In this document: piece by piece, positions 36,099 to 44,164 of the stretch | Numbering within the stretch: the stretch's first letter is position 1 | Layout of the letters: each line of letters begins with the position of its first letter | From: Streptomyces sp. NBC_01439 | Lineage (GTDB): Bacteria; Actinomycetota; Actinomycetes; Streptomycetales; Streptomycetaceae | Assembly (NCBI RefSeq): GCF_036227605.1 | Contig: NZ_CP109487.1 | Location: 4,290,001 to 4,354,000 of the forward strand | DNA length: 64,000 nucleotides | Reading direction: 5' to 3' | Made by a program: the position numbers and the translations under genes | Notes under the pieces: generated by a model | Told to the model about the DNA's origin: nothing | Databases searched by the model: none | The model's input: only the letters and a program-made list of their open reading frames with translations

Positions 36099-36554
36099 TC
36101 AGGCTTCCTCGGGAAGTTCCCCGACCCGGTTCTCCCACTTGGTGGAGAGCACGATGGTGGTCCGGGTGCGCGAGACGCCCTTGGTACCGGAGAGCCTGCG
36201 AATGATCTTCTCCAGGCCGTCCACGTCGTTGGCGCGCACCTTCAGCATGAAGGAGTCGTCGCCCGCGATGAACCAGCAGTCCTCGATCTCCGCGAGGTCG
36301 CGCAGCCGCCGGGCCACGTCCTCGTGGTCCGCGGCATCGGACATGGAGAGTCCGATCAGCGCCGTGACACCGAGGCCGAGCGAACGCGAGTCCACCGTCG
36401 CGCGGTAGCCGGTGATGACGCCGGCCGTCTCCAGCCGGTTGATGCGGTCGGTGACGCTGGGGCCGGAGAGGCCCACGAGACGGCCCAGCTCCGCGTACGA
36501 GGCACGACCGTTTTCCCGGAGTGCCTGGATGAGCTGCCTGTCCACCGTGTCCAT
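36099..36554 (-). CDS. Lrp/AsnC family transcriptional regulator
   Basis: A 151-residue regulator with an N-terminal HTH (about 20-45: SYAELGRLVGLSGPSVTDRINRLETAGVI) and a C-terminal RAM ligand-binding domain (from about 65). It has its own strong promoter with an overlapping palindrome, consistent with autoregulation. Its place between mqnE and the UbiX-type gene suggests it could adjust menaquinone genes, though the ligand is unknown. Confidence 0.92.
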   Translation of the reverse strand: MDTVDRQLIQALRENGRASYAELGRLVGLSGPSVTDRINRLETAGVITGYRATVDSRSLGLGVTALIGLSMSDAADHEDVARRLRDLAEIEDCWFIAGDDSFMLKVRANDVDGLEKIIRRLSGTKGVSRTRTTIVLSTKWENRVGELPEEA

Positions 36555-36595
36555 TTACGTGGAGCCTTCCATTATTCGGCGATCCTGCAAGTCTA

Positions 36596-36624
36596 GGTAT
36601 AGAATCTAAGGCACACAGGGTCAA
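36596..36624 (-). promoter_or_regulatory. Promoter of the Lrp/AsnC gene
   Basis: On the minus strand TTGACC (36624-36619), a 17-base spacer and TATACC (36601-36596) form a near-consensus housekeeping promoter 42 bases before the regulator's ATG. Confidence 0.75.
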
Positions 36625-36633
36625 CACCCTGTG
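36614..36633. promoter_or_regulatory. Operator-like palindrome CACAGGGT-CAAC-ACCCTGTG
   Basis: A perfect 8-bp inverted repeat overlapping the -35 element of the Lrp/AsnC promoter. It fits binding by the regulator itself and also lies upstream of the divergent small gene at 36677. Confidence 0.55.
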
Positions 36634-36676
36634 AAATCTTATCGCTGATCAATGACGATCTTTGGAGTGGTTCACC

Positions 36677-36814
36677 GTGTTCACGATCGAGATGGCCTAC
36701 GCACACATGCGGGAGCTCCAGGAGCTGGCCAACCGATCCCGTGCCCACCAGCCCGCCGCCGCCCTCCGCGTCGACAAGGCCCGCAAGCCGCTCGGCCGCA
36801 AGAAGAAGGCCTAG
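36677..36814 (+). CDS. Small basic conserved protein
   Basis: A 45-residue protein (MFTIEMAYAHMRELQELANR ... RKPLGRKKKA) with an acidic-hydrophobic helix and a very basic tail. GTG 36677 is preceded by GGAG 10 bases upstream. Short proteins of this type are common in Streptomyces between regulators and core genes. It is divergent from the AsnC gene and its TAG shares CTAG with the convergent UbiX-type stop. Function unknown. Confidence 0.6.
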   Translation: MFTIEMAYAHMRELQELANRSRAHQPAAALRVDKARKPLGRKKKA

Positions 36815-37500
36815 TCACCGGCGCTTGCCTCCCGGGGAGTACGGGAGCCTCCCAGCTCCCCCTCCCAGCGGCGGTACAGCTGGTGCGGCACCCCTGCCGC
36901 GTCCAGCACCCGCCCCGCGACGAAGTCCACCAGATCCTGGATGTGCGTCGCACCCGCATAGAACGCCGGAGAGGCGGGCAGCACGATCGCGCCCGCCTCG
37001 TCCAGCGCCACCAGATGCCGCAGCGTCTGCCCGTTCAGCGGGGTCTCCCGCACCGCGACCACCAGCCGGCGCCGCTCCTTGAGCGTCACGCTCGCCACGC
37101 GCTGGAGCAGGTCCTTCGACAGTCCGAGCGCCACCCCCGCCACACAGGCCGTGGACGCGGGGACGACGAGCATTCCCTTGACCGGATACGAGCCCGAACT
37201 CGGGCCCGCCGCCAGGTCCCCCGCACCCCAGTACCGGACGTCGTCCAGTTCCGGCCGCGCGAAGGTCCCCGGCTTCCCGTCGGCTCCGCGCCCCAGCCAC
37301 TCCCCCAGGTCCTCGCGCCAGTGGGCGTCACGGAAGGCGATCCCCGTCTCGTCCAGCAGGGTGAGGCGCGAGGCGCGGCTCACCACCAGGTCGACACTCT
37401 CCCCCGCGGCCAGCAGCCCGCGGAGCACCGCCGCCGCGTACGGCGTCCCGGACGCCCCGGAAACCCCGACCACCCACGGGGTGCGCTTGCGCTCAGTCAT
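36811..37500 (-). CDS. ubiX: UbiX family flavin prenyltransferase (menaquinone pathway)
   Basis: A 229-residue UbiX/Pad1-type enzyme that prenylates FMN to make the cofactor of UbiD-like decarboxylases. The flavin motif is VVGVSGASGTPYAA (about 9-22), with SRAS, VPASTACVAGVALGLS and ETPLNGQTLRHL also typical. A UbiD-like decarboxylase, its natural partner, is at 39.7-41.2 kb. ATG 37500 is chosen because GGAGG directly precedes it and homology starts there. This gene is sometimes called mqnM. Confidence 0.92.
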   Translation of the reverse strand: MTERKRTPWVVGVSGASGTPYAAAVLRGLLAAGESVDLVVSRASRLTLLDETGIAFRDAHWREDLGEWLGRGADGKPGTFARPELDDVRYWGAGDLAAGPSSGSYPVKGMLVVPASTACVAGVALGLSKDLLQRVASVTLKERRRLVVAVRETPLNGQTLRHLVALDEAGAIVLPASPAFYAGATHIQDLVDFVAGRVLDAAGVPHQLYRRWEGELGGSRTPREASAGD

Positions 37501-37586
37501 ACCTCCGAGACTATCCGGCCACCACCGATGGGCACTCAGTAAGGTGTCGGGACGTTCCCCTGACGGGACGCGGCGAGGGGGCAAAG

Positions 37587-38195
37587 ATGAGCACGACGGT
37601 GGAACAGAGCTGGACGCAGGCCGACCGGGCCGGGGCGGCGGCCAAGCTGATGCTGGGCTGGGTGGCCCTGCTGTGGGCCCTGGAGGCCGTCGACCACGCC
37701 ACCGGCCACGCCCTCGACCAGTACGGGATCGTCGCCCGCGACCCCGACCGGCTGGTCGGCATCGTCGCCCACCCCTTCCTGCACTTCGGCTTCGACCACG
37801 TCGCGTCCAACAGCCTGCCGCTGCTCGTCCTCGGCTTCATCGCCGCCCTCAGCGGCATCCGCCGCTTCCTGGCCGTGAGCGCCCTGAACATAGCCGCCGT
37901 CGGGATCGGTTGCTGGCTGATCGCCCCGCCGCACACCGTCGGGGCCGGCGCCTCGGGCCTGGTCTTCGGCCTCTTCGGCTACGTGGTCGTCCGCGGCTTC
38001 GTCGAGCGCAAGCCGCTGAACGCGGCGGTGGGCCTGGTCGTCGGCGGTCTTTGGGGCAGCACGGCCCTCCTGGGCATCCTCCCCACGGACCCCGGCATCG
38101 CCTGGTACGCCCACCTCATCGGCCTCGTCGCGGGCGTCGTCACCGCCCTGTACTACCGCCGCCCGGCCCGCCGGCAGCCGGCCCTCACGGGCTGA
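37587..38195 (+). CDS. Rhomboid family intramembrane serine protease
   Basis: A 202-residue six-helix membrane protein. The catalytic dyad is visible as S123 in GASG and H176 in WYAHLIGL; the family HFGFDHVASN lies at about 66-75. It cuts transmembrane segments of other proteins; the target is unknown. ATG 37587 begins the frame. Divergent from the UbiX-type gene. Confidence 0.9.
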   Translation: MSTTVEQSWTQADRAGAAAKLMLGWVALLWALEAVDHATGHALDQYGIVARDPDRLVGIVAHPFLHFGFDHVASNSLPLLVLGFIAALSGIRRFLAVSALNIAAVGIGCWLIAPPHTVGAGASGLVFGLFGYVVVRGFVERKPLNAAVGLVVGGLWGSTALLGILPTDPGIAWYAHLIGLVAGVVTALYYRRPARRQPALTG

Positions 38196-38292
38196 CGACG
38201 GCGCCCTCAACCAGCTCCGTCCGGTGCCCCGGGAACATGTCCTCGAAGCGGCTGAGCCGGGAGGGCGGGCCGTCGGCGTCCGGGTCGTGCAT
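38185..38292 (-). pseudogene. N-terminal remnant of a Uma2 family endonuclease
   Basis: A 35-codon frame (ATG 38292 to TGA 38185) containing FEDMFPGHRTELVEGAVVSP, which resembles the start of Uma2 (DUF820) endonuclease-fold proteins. The expected 150 further residues, including the catalytic core, are absent. It overlaps the rhomboid gene's end by 11 bases. Probably the stub left by a deletion; a chance short frame is the alternative. Confidence 0.45.
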
Positions 38293-38336
38293 GCCGGCCT
38301 CCCTGTTCACGCACGTGATGGTGGGCCGGACGATAC

Positions 38337-39260
38337 CTACACGGTCAGACCGCGGACCACCAGATCGGCCAGGGCGCACACGAACAGGGCGATGCCGATG
38401 AAGCCGTTGACCGTGAAGAAGGCCCGGTTCAGGCGGGACAGGTCGTGCGGCTTGACGATCGTGTGCTCGTAGAGGAAGGCGGCGACGACGACCGCCAGAC
38501 CGGTCCAGAACAGCACGCCCGCGTCGGTCGCCAGCGCGTACCAGGCCAGCAGGGCCGTGGTCACGACGTGCGCGGCGCGCGCGCCCCAGAGGGCGGCCGG
38601 GACCCCGAAGCGGGCCGGGACGGACTTGACGCCCTCCGCACGGTCGGCGGCCACGTCCTGGCAGGCGAAGATCAGGTCGAAGCCGCCGATCCACACGCCC
38701 ACCGCCAGGCCCAGGAGGACCGCGTCCCAGGACCACTCGCCGGTGACCGCGAGCCAGGCCCCGACCGGGCCCATCGCCTGGGCCAGCCCGAGGATGGCGT
38801 GCGGGAAGTTCGTGAACCGCTTGCCGTACGGATAGACCACCATCGGGATCACGGCGACCGGCGCGAGCGCCAGGCACAGCGGGTTCAGCAGCGCCGCCGA
38901 GCCGAGGAAGACCAGGAGCGCGATCCCGGCCCCGGTCCAGGCCGCGCGGACCGACACCGCGCCGGTGACCAGTTCACGGCCGGCCGTCCGCGGGTTACGG
39001 GCGTCGATCTCGCGGTCGATGATCCGGTTGGCGGCCATCGCGAAGGTCCGCAGCCCCACCATGCAGATGGTGACGAGCAGCAGGACGCCCCAGTGGACGC
39101 GCCGGTCGAGCTGGAACATGGCGGTGAACGCCGCGATGTAGGCGAAGGGCAGCGCGAAGACCGAGTGCTCAATCAGTACGAGTCTCAGGAACGCCTTGAC
39201 CTTGCCGGTCGGCTGTGGCGCCGGGTCCCGCCCGATCACCTCGTCGGCGGTCGTCATCAT
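38337..39260 (-). CDS. mqnP: Menaquinone biosynthesis prenyltransferase
   Basis: A 307-residue UbiA-fold membrane prenyltransferase that attaches the polyprenyl chain in the futalosine pathway. It has about eight membrane helices and the first Asp-rich motif NRIIDREIDARNPRTAGR, with a second in FACQDVAADRAEGVKSVP. The ATG overlaps the preceding stop as ATGA, so translation is coupled to the upstream hypothetical gene and mqnL. Confidence 0.92.
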   Translation of the reverse strand: MMTTADEVIGRDPAPQPTGKVKAFLRLVLIEHSVFALPFAYIAAFTAMFQLDRRVHWGVLLLVTICMVGLRTFAMAANRIIDREIDARNPRTAGRELVTGAVSVRAAWTGAGIALLVFLGSAALLNPLCLALAPVAVIPMVVYPYGKRFTNFPHAILGLAQAMGPVGAWLAVTGEWSWDAVLLGLAVGVWIGGFDLIFACQDVAADRAEGVKSVPARFGVPAALWGARAAHVVTTALLAWYALATDAGVLFWTGLAVVVAAFLYEHTIVKPHDLSRLNRAFFTVNGFIGIALFVCALADLVVRGLTV

Positions 39261-39724
39261 GCGAGGGCTCTCCGGAAGTCTTCGAGGTCGGCCAGCAGTT
39301 CCGCGGCGGGGAGCGGGCCCAGGTCGAGGGTGTGCGGGGCGCCGTCGCTGTCCTCGGGCGGGGTGACGTGCACGGTCAGCCGCCAGGCGTCGGCCGCCGG
39401 GCCGGCGTCGATGCGCAGGAAGTCCCCGGCCTCGACCGCGAACGGCTCACCCGATGCCAAGGCGGCCTGGAGCTGCTCCGCGAAGCCGTCCGCCTCGACG
39501 TCCCGGGCACCGGGGAGCTCGAACTCGCCGTAGCCGGAGCCGTCCTCGTACATCAGCGCCCAGACGTCGCCGGGTCCGGCGAACTCCTCGGGCGAGACGC
39601 CCGCCTGCTCGGCGGCCTGCCGCACGCCCGGGTCAGCCGGGTCAATCTCCGGGCGCAGCAGGGCCACGTAGACGCCGCCGGTGCCGAGGAAGAGCTCGGG
39701 ACCTCCGACCACGATGGGGCTCAC
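39257..39724 (-). CDS. Hypothetical protein between mqnL and mqnP
   Basis: A 155-residue acidic, soluble protein (VSPIVVGGPELFLGTGGVYVALL ... EFELPGARDVEADGFAEQLQAALASG). No known domain. GTG overlaps the mqnL stop (GTGA), and its stop overlaps the mqnP start (ATGA). This double coupling suggests it is made in ratio with the two enzymes, perhaps as a partner. Function unproven. Confidence 0.78.
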   Translation of the reverse strand: MSPIVVGGPELFLGTGGVYVALLRPEIDPADPGVRQAAEQAGVSPEEFAGPGDVWALMYEDGSGYGEFELPGARDVEADGFAEQLQAALASGEPFAVEAGDFLRIDAGPAADAWRLTVHVTPPEDSDGAPHTLDLGPLPAAELLADLEDFRRALA

Positions 39725-41178
39725 AGGCCGTACTCCTTCCAGCGTCGGTCCACCAGGGCGGCGGTGTCCGGGTCGGACTCGACCATGTCGGGCCAGCCGC
39801 CGTCGCGGGTGTAGCCCTCCTCGGGCAGCTTCTTGGTGGCGTCGATGCCCGCCTTGCCGCCCCAGAACTGCTGGTACGAGGCGTGGTCCAGGTGGTCGAC
39901 CGGCCCCTCGACGACGGTGAGGTCGCGGGAGTAGTCGGTGTTGCCCAGCGCCCGCCAGGAAACCTCGTGCAGGTCGTGGACGTCGCAGTCCTTGTCGACC
40001 ACGATGATCAGCTTGGTCAGCGACATCATGTGCGCGCCCCAGATGGCGTGCATGACCTTCTGGGCGTGCTTCGGGTACTTCTTGTCGATCGAGACGATCG
40101 CGCAGTTGTGGAAGCCGCCCGATTCCGGGAGGTGGTAGTCCACGATGTCCGGCACGATGATCTTGAGCAGGGGCAGGAAGAACCGCTCCGTCGCGCGGCC
40201 GAGGGGGCCGTCCTCGGTCGGCGGCCGGCCGACGACGATCGACTGGATGAGCGGACGCTTGCGCATCGTCACGCAGTCGATCTTCAGGGCCGGGAAGGGC
40301 TCCTGCGGGGTGTAGAAGCCGGTGTGGTCGCCGAAGGGACCCTCCGGGAGCATCTCGCCGGGCTCCAGCCAGCCCTCGATCACGACCTCCGCGTTGGCCG
40401 GGACCTGGAGCGGGACCGTCTTGCAGTCGACCATCTCGATCCGCTTGCCCGCGACGAAGCCGGCGAAGAGGTACTCGTCGATGTCGCCCGGCAGCGGCGC
40501 GGTGGACGCGTACGTCACCGCGGGCGGGCAGCCGAAGGCGATCGCGACCGGCAGCCGCTCGCCCTTCGCCGCGGCGACGGCGTAGTGGTTGCGGCTGTCC
40601 TTGTGGATCTGCCAGTGCATGCCGATGGTGCGCTTGTCGTGGCGCTGGAGCCGGTAGAGGCCGAGGTTGCGCACGCCGGTCTCGGGGTGCTTGGTGTGGG
40701 TCAGGCCGAGGTTGAAGAAGTCGCCGCCGTCCTTGGGCCAGGTGAAGAGGGCCGGGAGCTGGTCGAGGTCCACGTCGTCGCCGGTGAGGACGACCTCCTG
40801 GACGGGCGCGGAGTCGCCCTTCACCTTCTTCGGCGGCACGTGCACCATCGAGCCGAGCTTGCCGAAGGCCTCGCGGACGCCGATGAAGCCCTGCGGGAGC
40901 TCCGGCTTCAGCAGGCCGCCGATCTTCTCGCTGATCTCGCCGTACGACTTGAGGCCGAGGGCCTTCAGAAGGCGGCGGTCGGTGCCGAAGACGTTCATGG
41001 CCAGCGGCATCGCCGAGCCCCTGACGTTCTCGAAGAGGAGCGCCGGACCCCCCGCCTTGTTCACTCTGTCGACGATCTCCCCGACCTCCAGGTACGGGTC
41101 GACTTCGGCCTTGATGCGCTTGAGGTCGCCCTCTCGCTCCAGAGCCCGGAGCAGCGAGCGGAGATCGTCGTAAGCCAT
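39721..41178 (-). CDS. mqnL: UbiD-like menaquinone biosynthesis decarboxylase
   Basis: A 485-residue UbiD-family protein that removes the carboxyl group from the prenylated naphthoate. Blocks include EVGEIVDRVNKAGGPALLFENV near the N-terminus, TIGMHWQIHKDSRNHY, GEMLPEGPFGDHTGFY (active-site Glu region), and AIWGAHMMSLTKLIIVVDKDCDV. It depends on prenyl-FMN from the UbiX-type gene at 36.8-37.5 kb. ATG 41178; first gene of the mqnL-hypothetical-mqnP unit. Confidence 0.93.
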   Translation of the reverse strand: MAYDDLRSLLRALEREGDLKRIKAEVDPYLEVGEIVDRVNKAGGPALLFENVRGSAMPLAMNVFGTDRRLLKALGLKSYGEISEKIGGLLKPELPQGFIGVREAFGKLGSMVHVPPKKVKGDSAPVQEVVLTGDDVDLDQLPALFTWPKDGGDFFNLGLTHTKHPETGVRNLGLYRLQRHDKRTIGMHWQIHKDSRNHYAVAAAKGERLPVAIAFGCPPAVTYASTAPLPGDIDEYLFAGFVAGKRIEMVDCKTVPLQVPANAEVVIEGWLEPGEMLPEGPFGDHTGFYTPQEPFPALKIDCVTMRKRPLIQSIVVGRPPTEDGPLGRATERFFLPLLKIIVPDIVDYHLPESGGFHNCAIVSIDKKYPKHAQKVMHAIWGAHMMSLTKLIIVVDKDCDVHDLHEVSWRALGNTDYSRDLTVVEGPVDHLDHASYQQFWGGKAGIDATKKLPEEGYTRDGGWPDMVESDPDTAALVDRRWKEYGL

Positions 41179-41270
41179 AGGGGTCAGTATCCGTCACCAA
41201 CTACCCTGGAGGCGTCACCGGGGCCCTGACGCGGGCCCCCCGTCACTGACCTGGGAGTCGGTCCCACACC

Positions 41271-41582
41271 GTGCTGCGCTATCTGCCGTTCCTGCTGATC
41301 CTCGCGCTGACCATCTACGCCTTCATCGACTGCCTGAACACTCCGGAGCCGGAGGTCAAGCACCTCCCCAAGGTGGTCTGGGTGATCATCATCCTGCTCT
41401 TCTCCATCGTGGGGCCGGTCGTGTGGCTGTTCGCGGGCAAGGACCGGGTGGCCGCGGGCGGGAACCGGACGCGCCGGGCGCAGTGGGTGGCGCCCGACGA
41501 CAACCCGGAGTTCCTGAAGTCGCTGCGCGACGATCAGGAGAAGAAGGACAAGGACCAGGACAAGGACCAGGGCCAGGGCTAG
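41271..41582 (+). CDS. PLD nuclease N-terminal domain (PLDc_N) membrane protein
   Basis: A 103-residue protein with two membrane helices (about 4-20 and 36-55) and a PLDc_N-like pattern, ending in a Lys-Asp-Gln repeat tail (DQEKKDKDQDKDQGQG). No nuclease domain. GTG 41271; divergent from mqnL. Function unknown. Confidence 0.82.
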   Translation: MLRYLPFLLILALTIYAFIDCLNTPEPEVKHLPKVVWVIIILLFSIVGPVVWLFAGKDRVAAGGNRTRRAQWVAPDDNPEFLKSLRDDQEKKDKDQDKDQGQG

Positions 41583-41614
41583 GCCCTCCCCTCCGGGTCC
41601 GCGAGGTGGGCGGC

Positions 41615-41986
41615 CTAGCGGGCCCACGGCAGTACGCGGGTGCCCTCCTCCCCCGGGACCGAGGCCACGCCGTCCGCGCGCATCACGACGTGGGCCTCGA
41701 AGGCCTCGGCGGCGTGGATGCGGCGCAGTGCGTCCGGGGGCAGGACGAGGGTCTGGCCGGCGGCCACCTTCTCGATGCGGCCGGCGCAGGTGACCTCCAG
41801 GGAGCCGGCGGTCAGGGTCCACACCTGCTCGCGGCTGACGGAGTGCTCGGGGCCGGTGCTGCCGGCGGGCATGGCCACGTGCCAGCTGCTGAGCTCGGAG
41901 CTGCCGCGGCTGGGGGCGGCGAAGCCGGTCATGGTGGCGTTGGGGGTGGCGGTGACATTCTCGGGGGAAGCGCTGATCACGTGCAA
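41615..41986 (-). CDS. Cupin domain protein
   Basis: A 123-residue single cupin (VSREQVWTLTAGSLEVTCAGRIEKVAAGQTLVLPPDALRRIHA). Ligand and activity unknown. The start is uncertain: TTG 41986 has GAGGA 6 bases upstream, while GTG 41980 is also in frame. It is divergent from a MarR-type regulator, with two operator-like palindromes between, so it is probably the regulator's target. Confidence 0.82.
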   Translation of the reverse strand: MHVISASPENVTATPNATMTGFAAPSRGSSELSSWHVAMPAGSTGPEHSVSREQVWTLTAGSLEVTCAGRIEKVAAGQTLVLPPDALRRIHAAEAFEAHVVMRADGVASVPGEEGTRVLPWAR

Positions 41987-42015
41987 GGCGGGTCCTCGTC
42001 TTCTCGTGGCATGCG

Positions 42016-42056
42016 AGTAAAGCTGCTTTACTTCTAGCGAGTAAAGCAGCTTGACC
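42016..42056. promoter_or_regulatory. Two operator-like repeats between cupin and MarR genes
   Basis: AGTAAAGC-T-GCTTTACT (42016-42032) is a perfect 8-bp palindrome. A second copy, AGTAAAGC-A-GCTTGACC (42040-42056), is imperfect and 24 bp further along, on the same helical face within one turn. This is the classic arrangement of a MarR-type dimer controlling both divergent genes. Confidence 0.7.
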
Positions 42057-42077
42057 CAGCCGTGTCACCATGTTTGC

Positions 42078-42542
42078 GTGACGAGAGACGAGAACGAGGG
42101 CGTCGAGCTGCTGTTCCTGCTCGGCCTGGGCTTCCAGACGCTGCTGGGCGAATTCACCCGGCGCGTCGCCGAGGCCGGCTATCCGGACCTGCGGCCGGTG
42201 CACGGCATGGCCTTCCAGGCCCTCCAGGGCGACGGCGCCACCGCCACCGAGCTCGCCGAGCGGCTCGGGGTGACCAAACAGGCCGCCGGACAGATCGTGG
42301 ACGACCTGGAGAAGCGCGGCTACGTCCGCCGGGAGCCGCACCCCGGGGGCGGCCGCCGCAAGCTGGTGGTCCTGACCCGGGCGGCCCGTGACCATCTCGC
42401 CGTCGCGGGCCGGATCCTGCACGAACTGGAAGCCGAACTGGGCCGTGGCACCGACCTCACCGCCCTGCGCGAGGGCCTCGGGGAGGTCGTGCGCACCTTC
42501 CACGGGGAGGGCCCGCTCCCGCCGCTGCGCCCGGTGTGGTGA
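42078..42542 (+). CDS. MarR family transcriptional regulator
   Basis: A 154-residue winged-helix regulator (ATATELAERLGVTKQAAGQIVDDLEKRGYVRREPHPGGGRRKLVVLT). GTG 42078 is chosen because the upstream extension lies in the operator region and lacks homology. It most likely represses itself and the divergent cupin gene through the 42016-42056 palindromes. The inducer is unknown. Confidence 0.88.
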   Translation: MTRDENEGVELLFLLGLGFQTLLGEFTRRVAEAGYPDLRPVHGMAFQALQGDGATATELAERLGVTKQAAGQIVDDLEKRGYVRREPHPGGGRRKLVVLTRAARDHLAVAGRILHELEAELGRGTDLTALREGLGEVVRTFHGEGPLPPLRPVW

Positions 42543-42546
42543 GGGT

Positions 42547-43050
42547 CTAGGCCCGGGCGAGGGAGGCGTAGGCCTCGCGGAGGGTCGCCCAGCGGATGTC
42601 CGTCCAGGTGGACCAGTCCGCCGGCCGGCCGGCCAGGGCCGCGTCCAACAGCTCGAAGTGCTCGTGCCAGCCCGCCAGGCAGTCCAGGCGCTCGTCCTCG
42701 GTCCCGCCGCGCTCGTTCACGAACCGGATCACGGTCGAATCGGTCCCGACCGGCTCCAGGTGGAAGCGGATCCGCCCGTGCTCGGTGACCGTGTACTCGG
42801 CGACCCGCTCCACGTCCCAGGCGGTGACCCGCCCGGCCGCCACGGTGCCGGTGTTCAGCCAGCGCAGCGTGACCGCCCCGCCGAGCCTGCGCTCCAGGAC
42901 GTCCGCCGCCGCCAGCCAACCGCGCAGCCCGTCGGGTGTGGTCACGGCGGGCCACAGGCCGGCGTAGGCGTGCGGCAGGTGCAGTTCGAAGCGGAGCAGC
43001 CAGTGGTCCTCGCCGCGCTGCTCGCTGGTGGCATGACTCACGAGGGACAT
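42547..43050 (-). CDS. SRPBCC (AHSA1-like) domain protein
   Basis: A 167-residue START-like/AHSA1-type protein (FELHLPHAYAGLWPAVTTPDGLRGWLAAAD; RIRFHLEPVGTDSTVIRFVNE; LAGWHEHFELLDAALAG). These bind hydrophobic ligands or chaperones. Convergent with the MarR gene, 4 bases apart, and downstream of ccsB by 25 bases on the same strand. Confidence 0.84.
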   Translation of the reverse strand: MSLVSHATSEQRGEDHWLLRFELHLPHAYAGLWPAVTTPDGLRGWLAAADVLERRLGGAVTLRWLNTGTVAAGRVTAWDVERVAEYTVTEHGRIRFHLEPVGTDSTVIRFVNERGGTEDERLDCLAGWHEHFELLDAALAGRPADWSTWTDIRWATLREAYASLARA

Positions 43051-43075
43051 GCCACCAGCGTCCCACTCCCGCCGG

Positions 43076-44164
43076 TCAGACGCCCGCGTACGAGTGCTTG
43101 CCGCTGAGCAGGATGTTCACGCCGTAGTAGTTCCAGATCCAGCAGGCGAAGGCGAAGAGCGCCAGGTAGGCGGCCTTGCGGCCCTTCCAGCCGGCGGTGG
43201 CGCGGGCGTGCAGGTAGCAGGCGTAGGCCACCCAGGTGACGAAGGACCAGACCTCCTTGGGGTCCCAGCCCCAGTAGCGGCCCCAGGCGTCGCCGGCCCA
43301 GATCGCGCCCGCGATGATCGTGAAGGTCCACAGCGGGAAGACGGCCGCGTTGATGCGGTACGAGAACTTGTCGAGGGAGGCCGCCGAGGGCAGCCGCTCC
43401 AGCACCGAGGTGCGGAACTTGCCCGGTGTGCGGCCGGCCTCCAGCTGGCTCTCGTAGGAGTCCCGGAAGAGGTAGAGGACCGCGCCCGCGGCGCCGATGT
43501 AGAAGACGGCGCCGCAGAAGATCGCGGTGGAGACGTGGATCCACAGCCAGTACGAGTGCAGGGCCGGGACCAGCTGGTCGCTGTCGGTGTAGAGCCAGGT
43601 GACGGCGATGCCGAGGTCCAGCAGGACCGTGGTGACGAGGATCAGGCCGAGCCAGCGGACGTTCTTCTTCAGGGCGAGCAGCACCAGGTACGCGCCGACG
43701 GCCACCGTGGAGAAGGTGATCGAGAACTCGTACATGTTGCCCCAGGGGGCACGCTGCACCGACAGGGCGCGGGCGACCACCCCGGCCGCCTCCACGAGGA
43801 AGGCGAGCGCGGTCAGCGAAACCGCGATCCGCCCGTACAGGTCGCCCTGCACGGTGCCGCCGGCGGCGCCGGGGCCGTCCGGGACGTCGCGGGTGCCGGC
43901 GGCGGAACGGGTGGTGACCTTGGGCCGATCCAGTACGGCGGTGGCGCCGCCCTTGCCGCGCACCTGCACGGCCGGGGCCGCGGCCGCGTCGGCGCCGGCG
44001 CCGGTCAGCGCGGCGGCCGTGCGCCCCACCTTGCTGCGGCTGCCGAAGGTCCACTCGGCGATGTGCGCGAAGAAGGCGAGCATGTAGACCGCCATCGACG
44101 AATAGATCAGGTAGTTGCTGATCTCAGCCAGGCTCTCGTTGGCTGCGGCTGCGAGCGGCGTCAT
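43076..44164 (-). CDS. ccsB: Cytochrome c biogenesis protein, heme handling (CcsA/CcsB)
   Basis: A 362-residue integral membrane protein of the CcsA/ResC type. The tryptophan-rich WWD heme-binding domain is seen in WGRYWGWDPKEVWSF, with conserved histidines in nearby helices. With ResB it moves heme across the membrane and attaches it to apocytochrome c. Its ATG overlaps the resB stop (ATGA). The N-terminal third has extra Ala/Pro-rich sequence before the core domain. Confidence 0.92.
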   Translation of the reverse strand: MTPLAAAANESLAEISNYLIYSSMAVYMLAFFAHIAEWTFGSRSKVGRTAAALTGAGADAAAAPAVQVRGKGGATAVLDRPKVTTRSAAGTRDVPDGPGAAGGTVQGDLYGRIAVSLTALAFLVEAAGVVARALSVQRAPWGNMYEFSITFSTVAVGAYLVLLALKKNVRWLGLILVTTVLLDLGIAVTWLYTDSDQLVPALHSYWLWIHVSTAIFCGAVFYIGAAGAVLYLFRDSYESQLEAGRTPGKFRTSVLERLPSAASLDKFSYRINAAVFPLWTFTIIAGAIWAGDAWGRYWGWDPKEVWSFVTWVAYACYLHARATAGWKGRKAAYLALFAFACWIWNYYGVNILLSGKHSYAGV

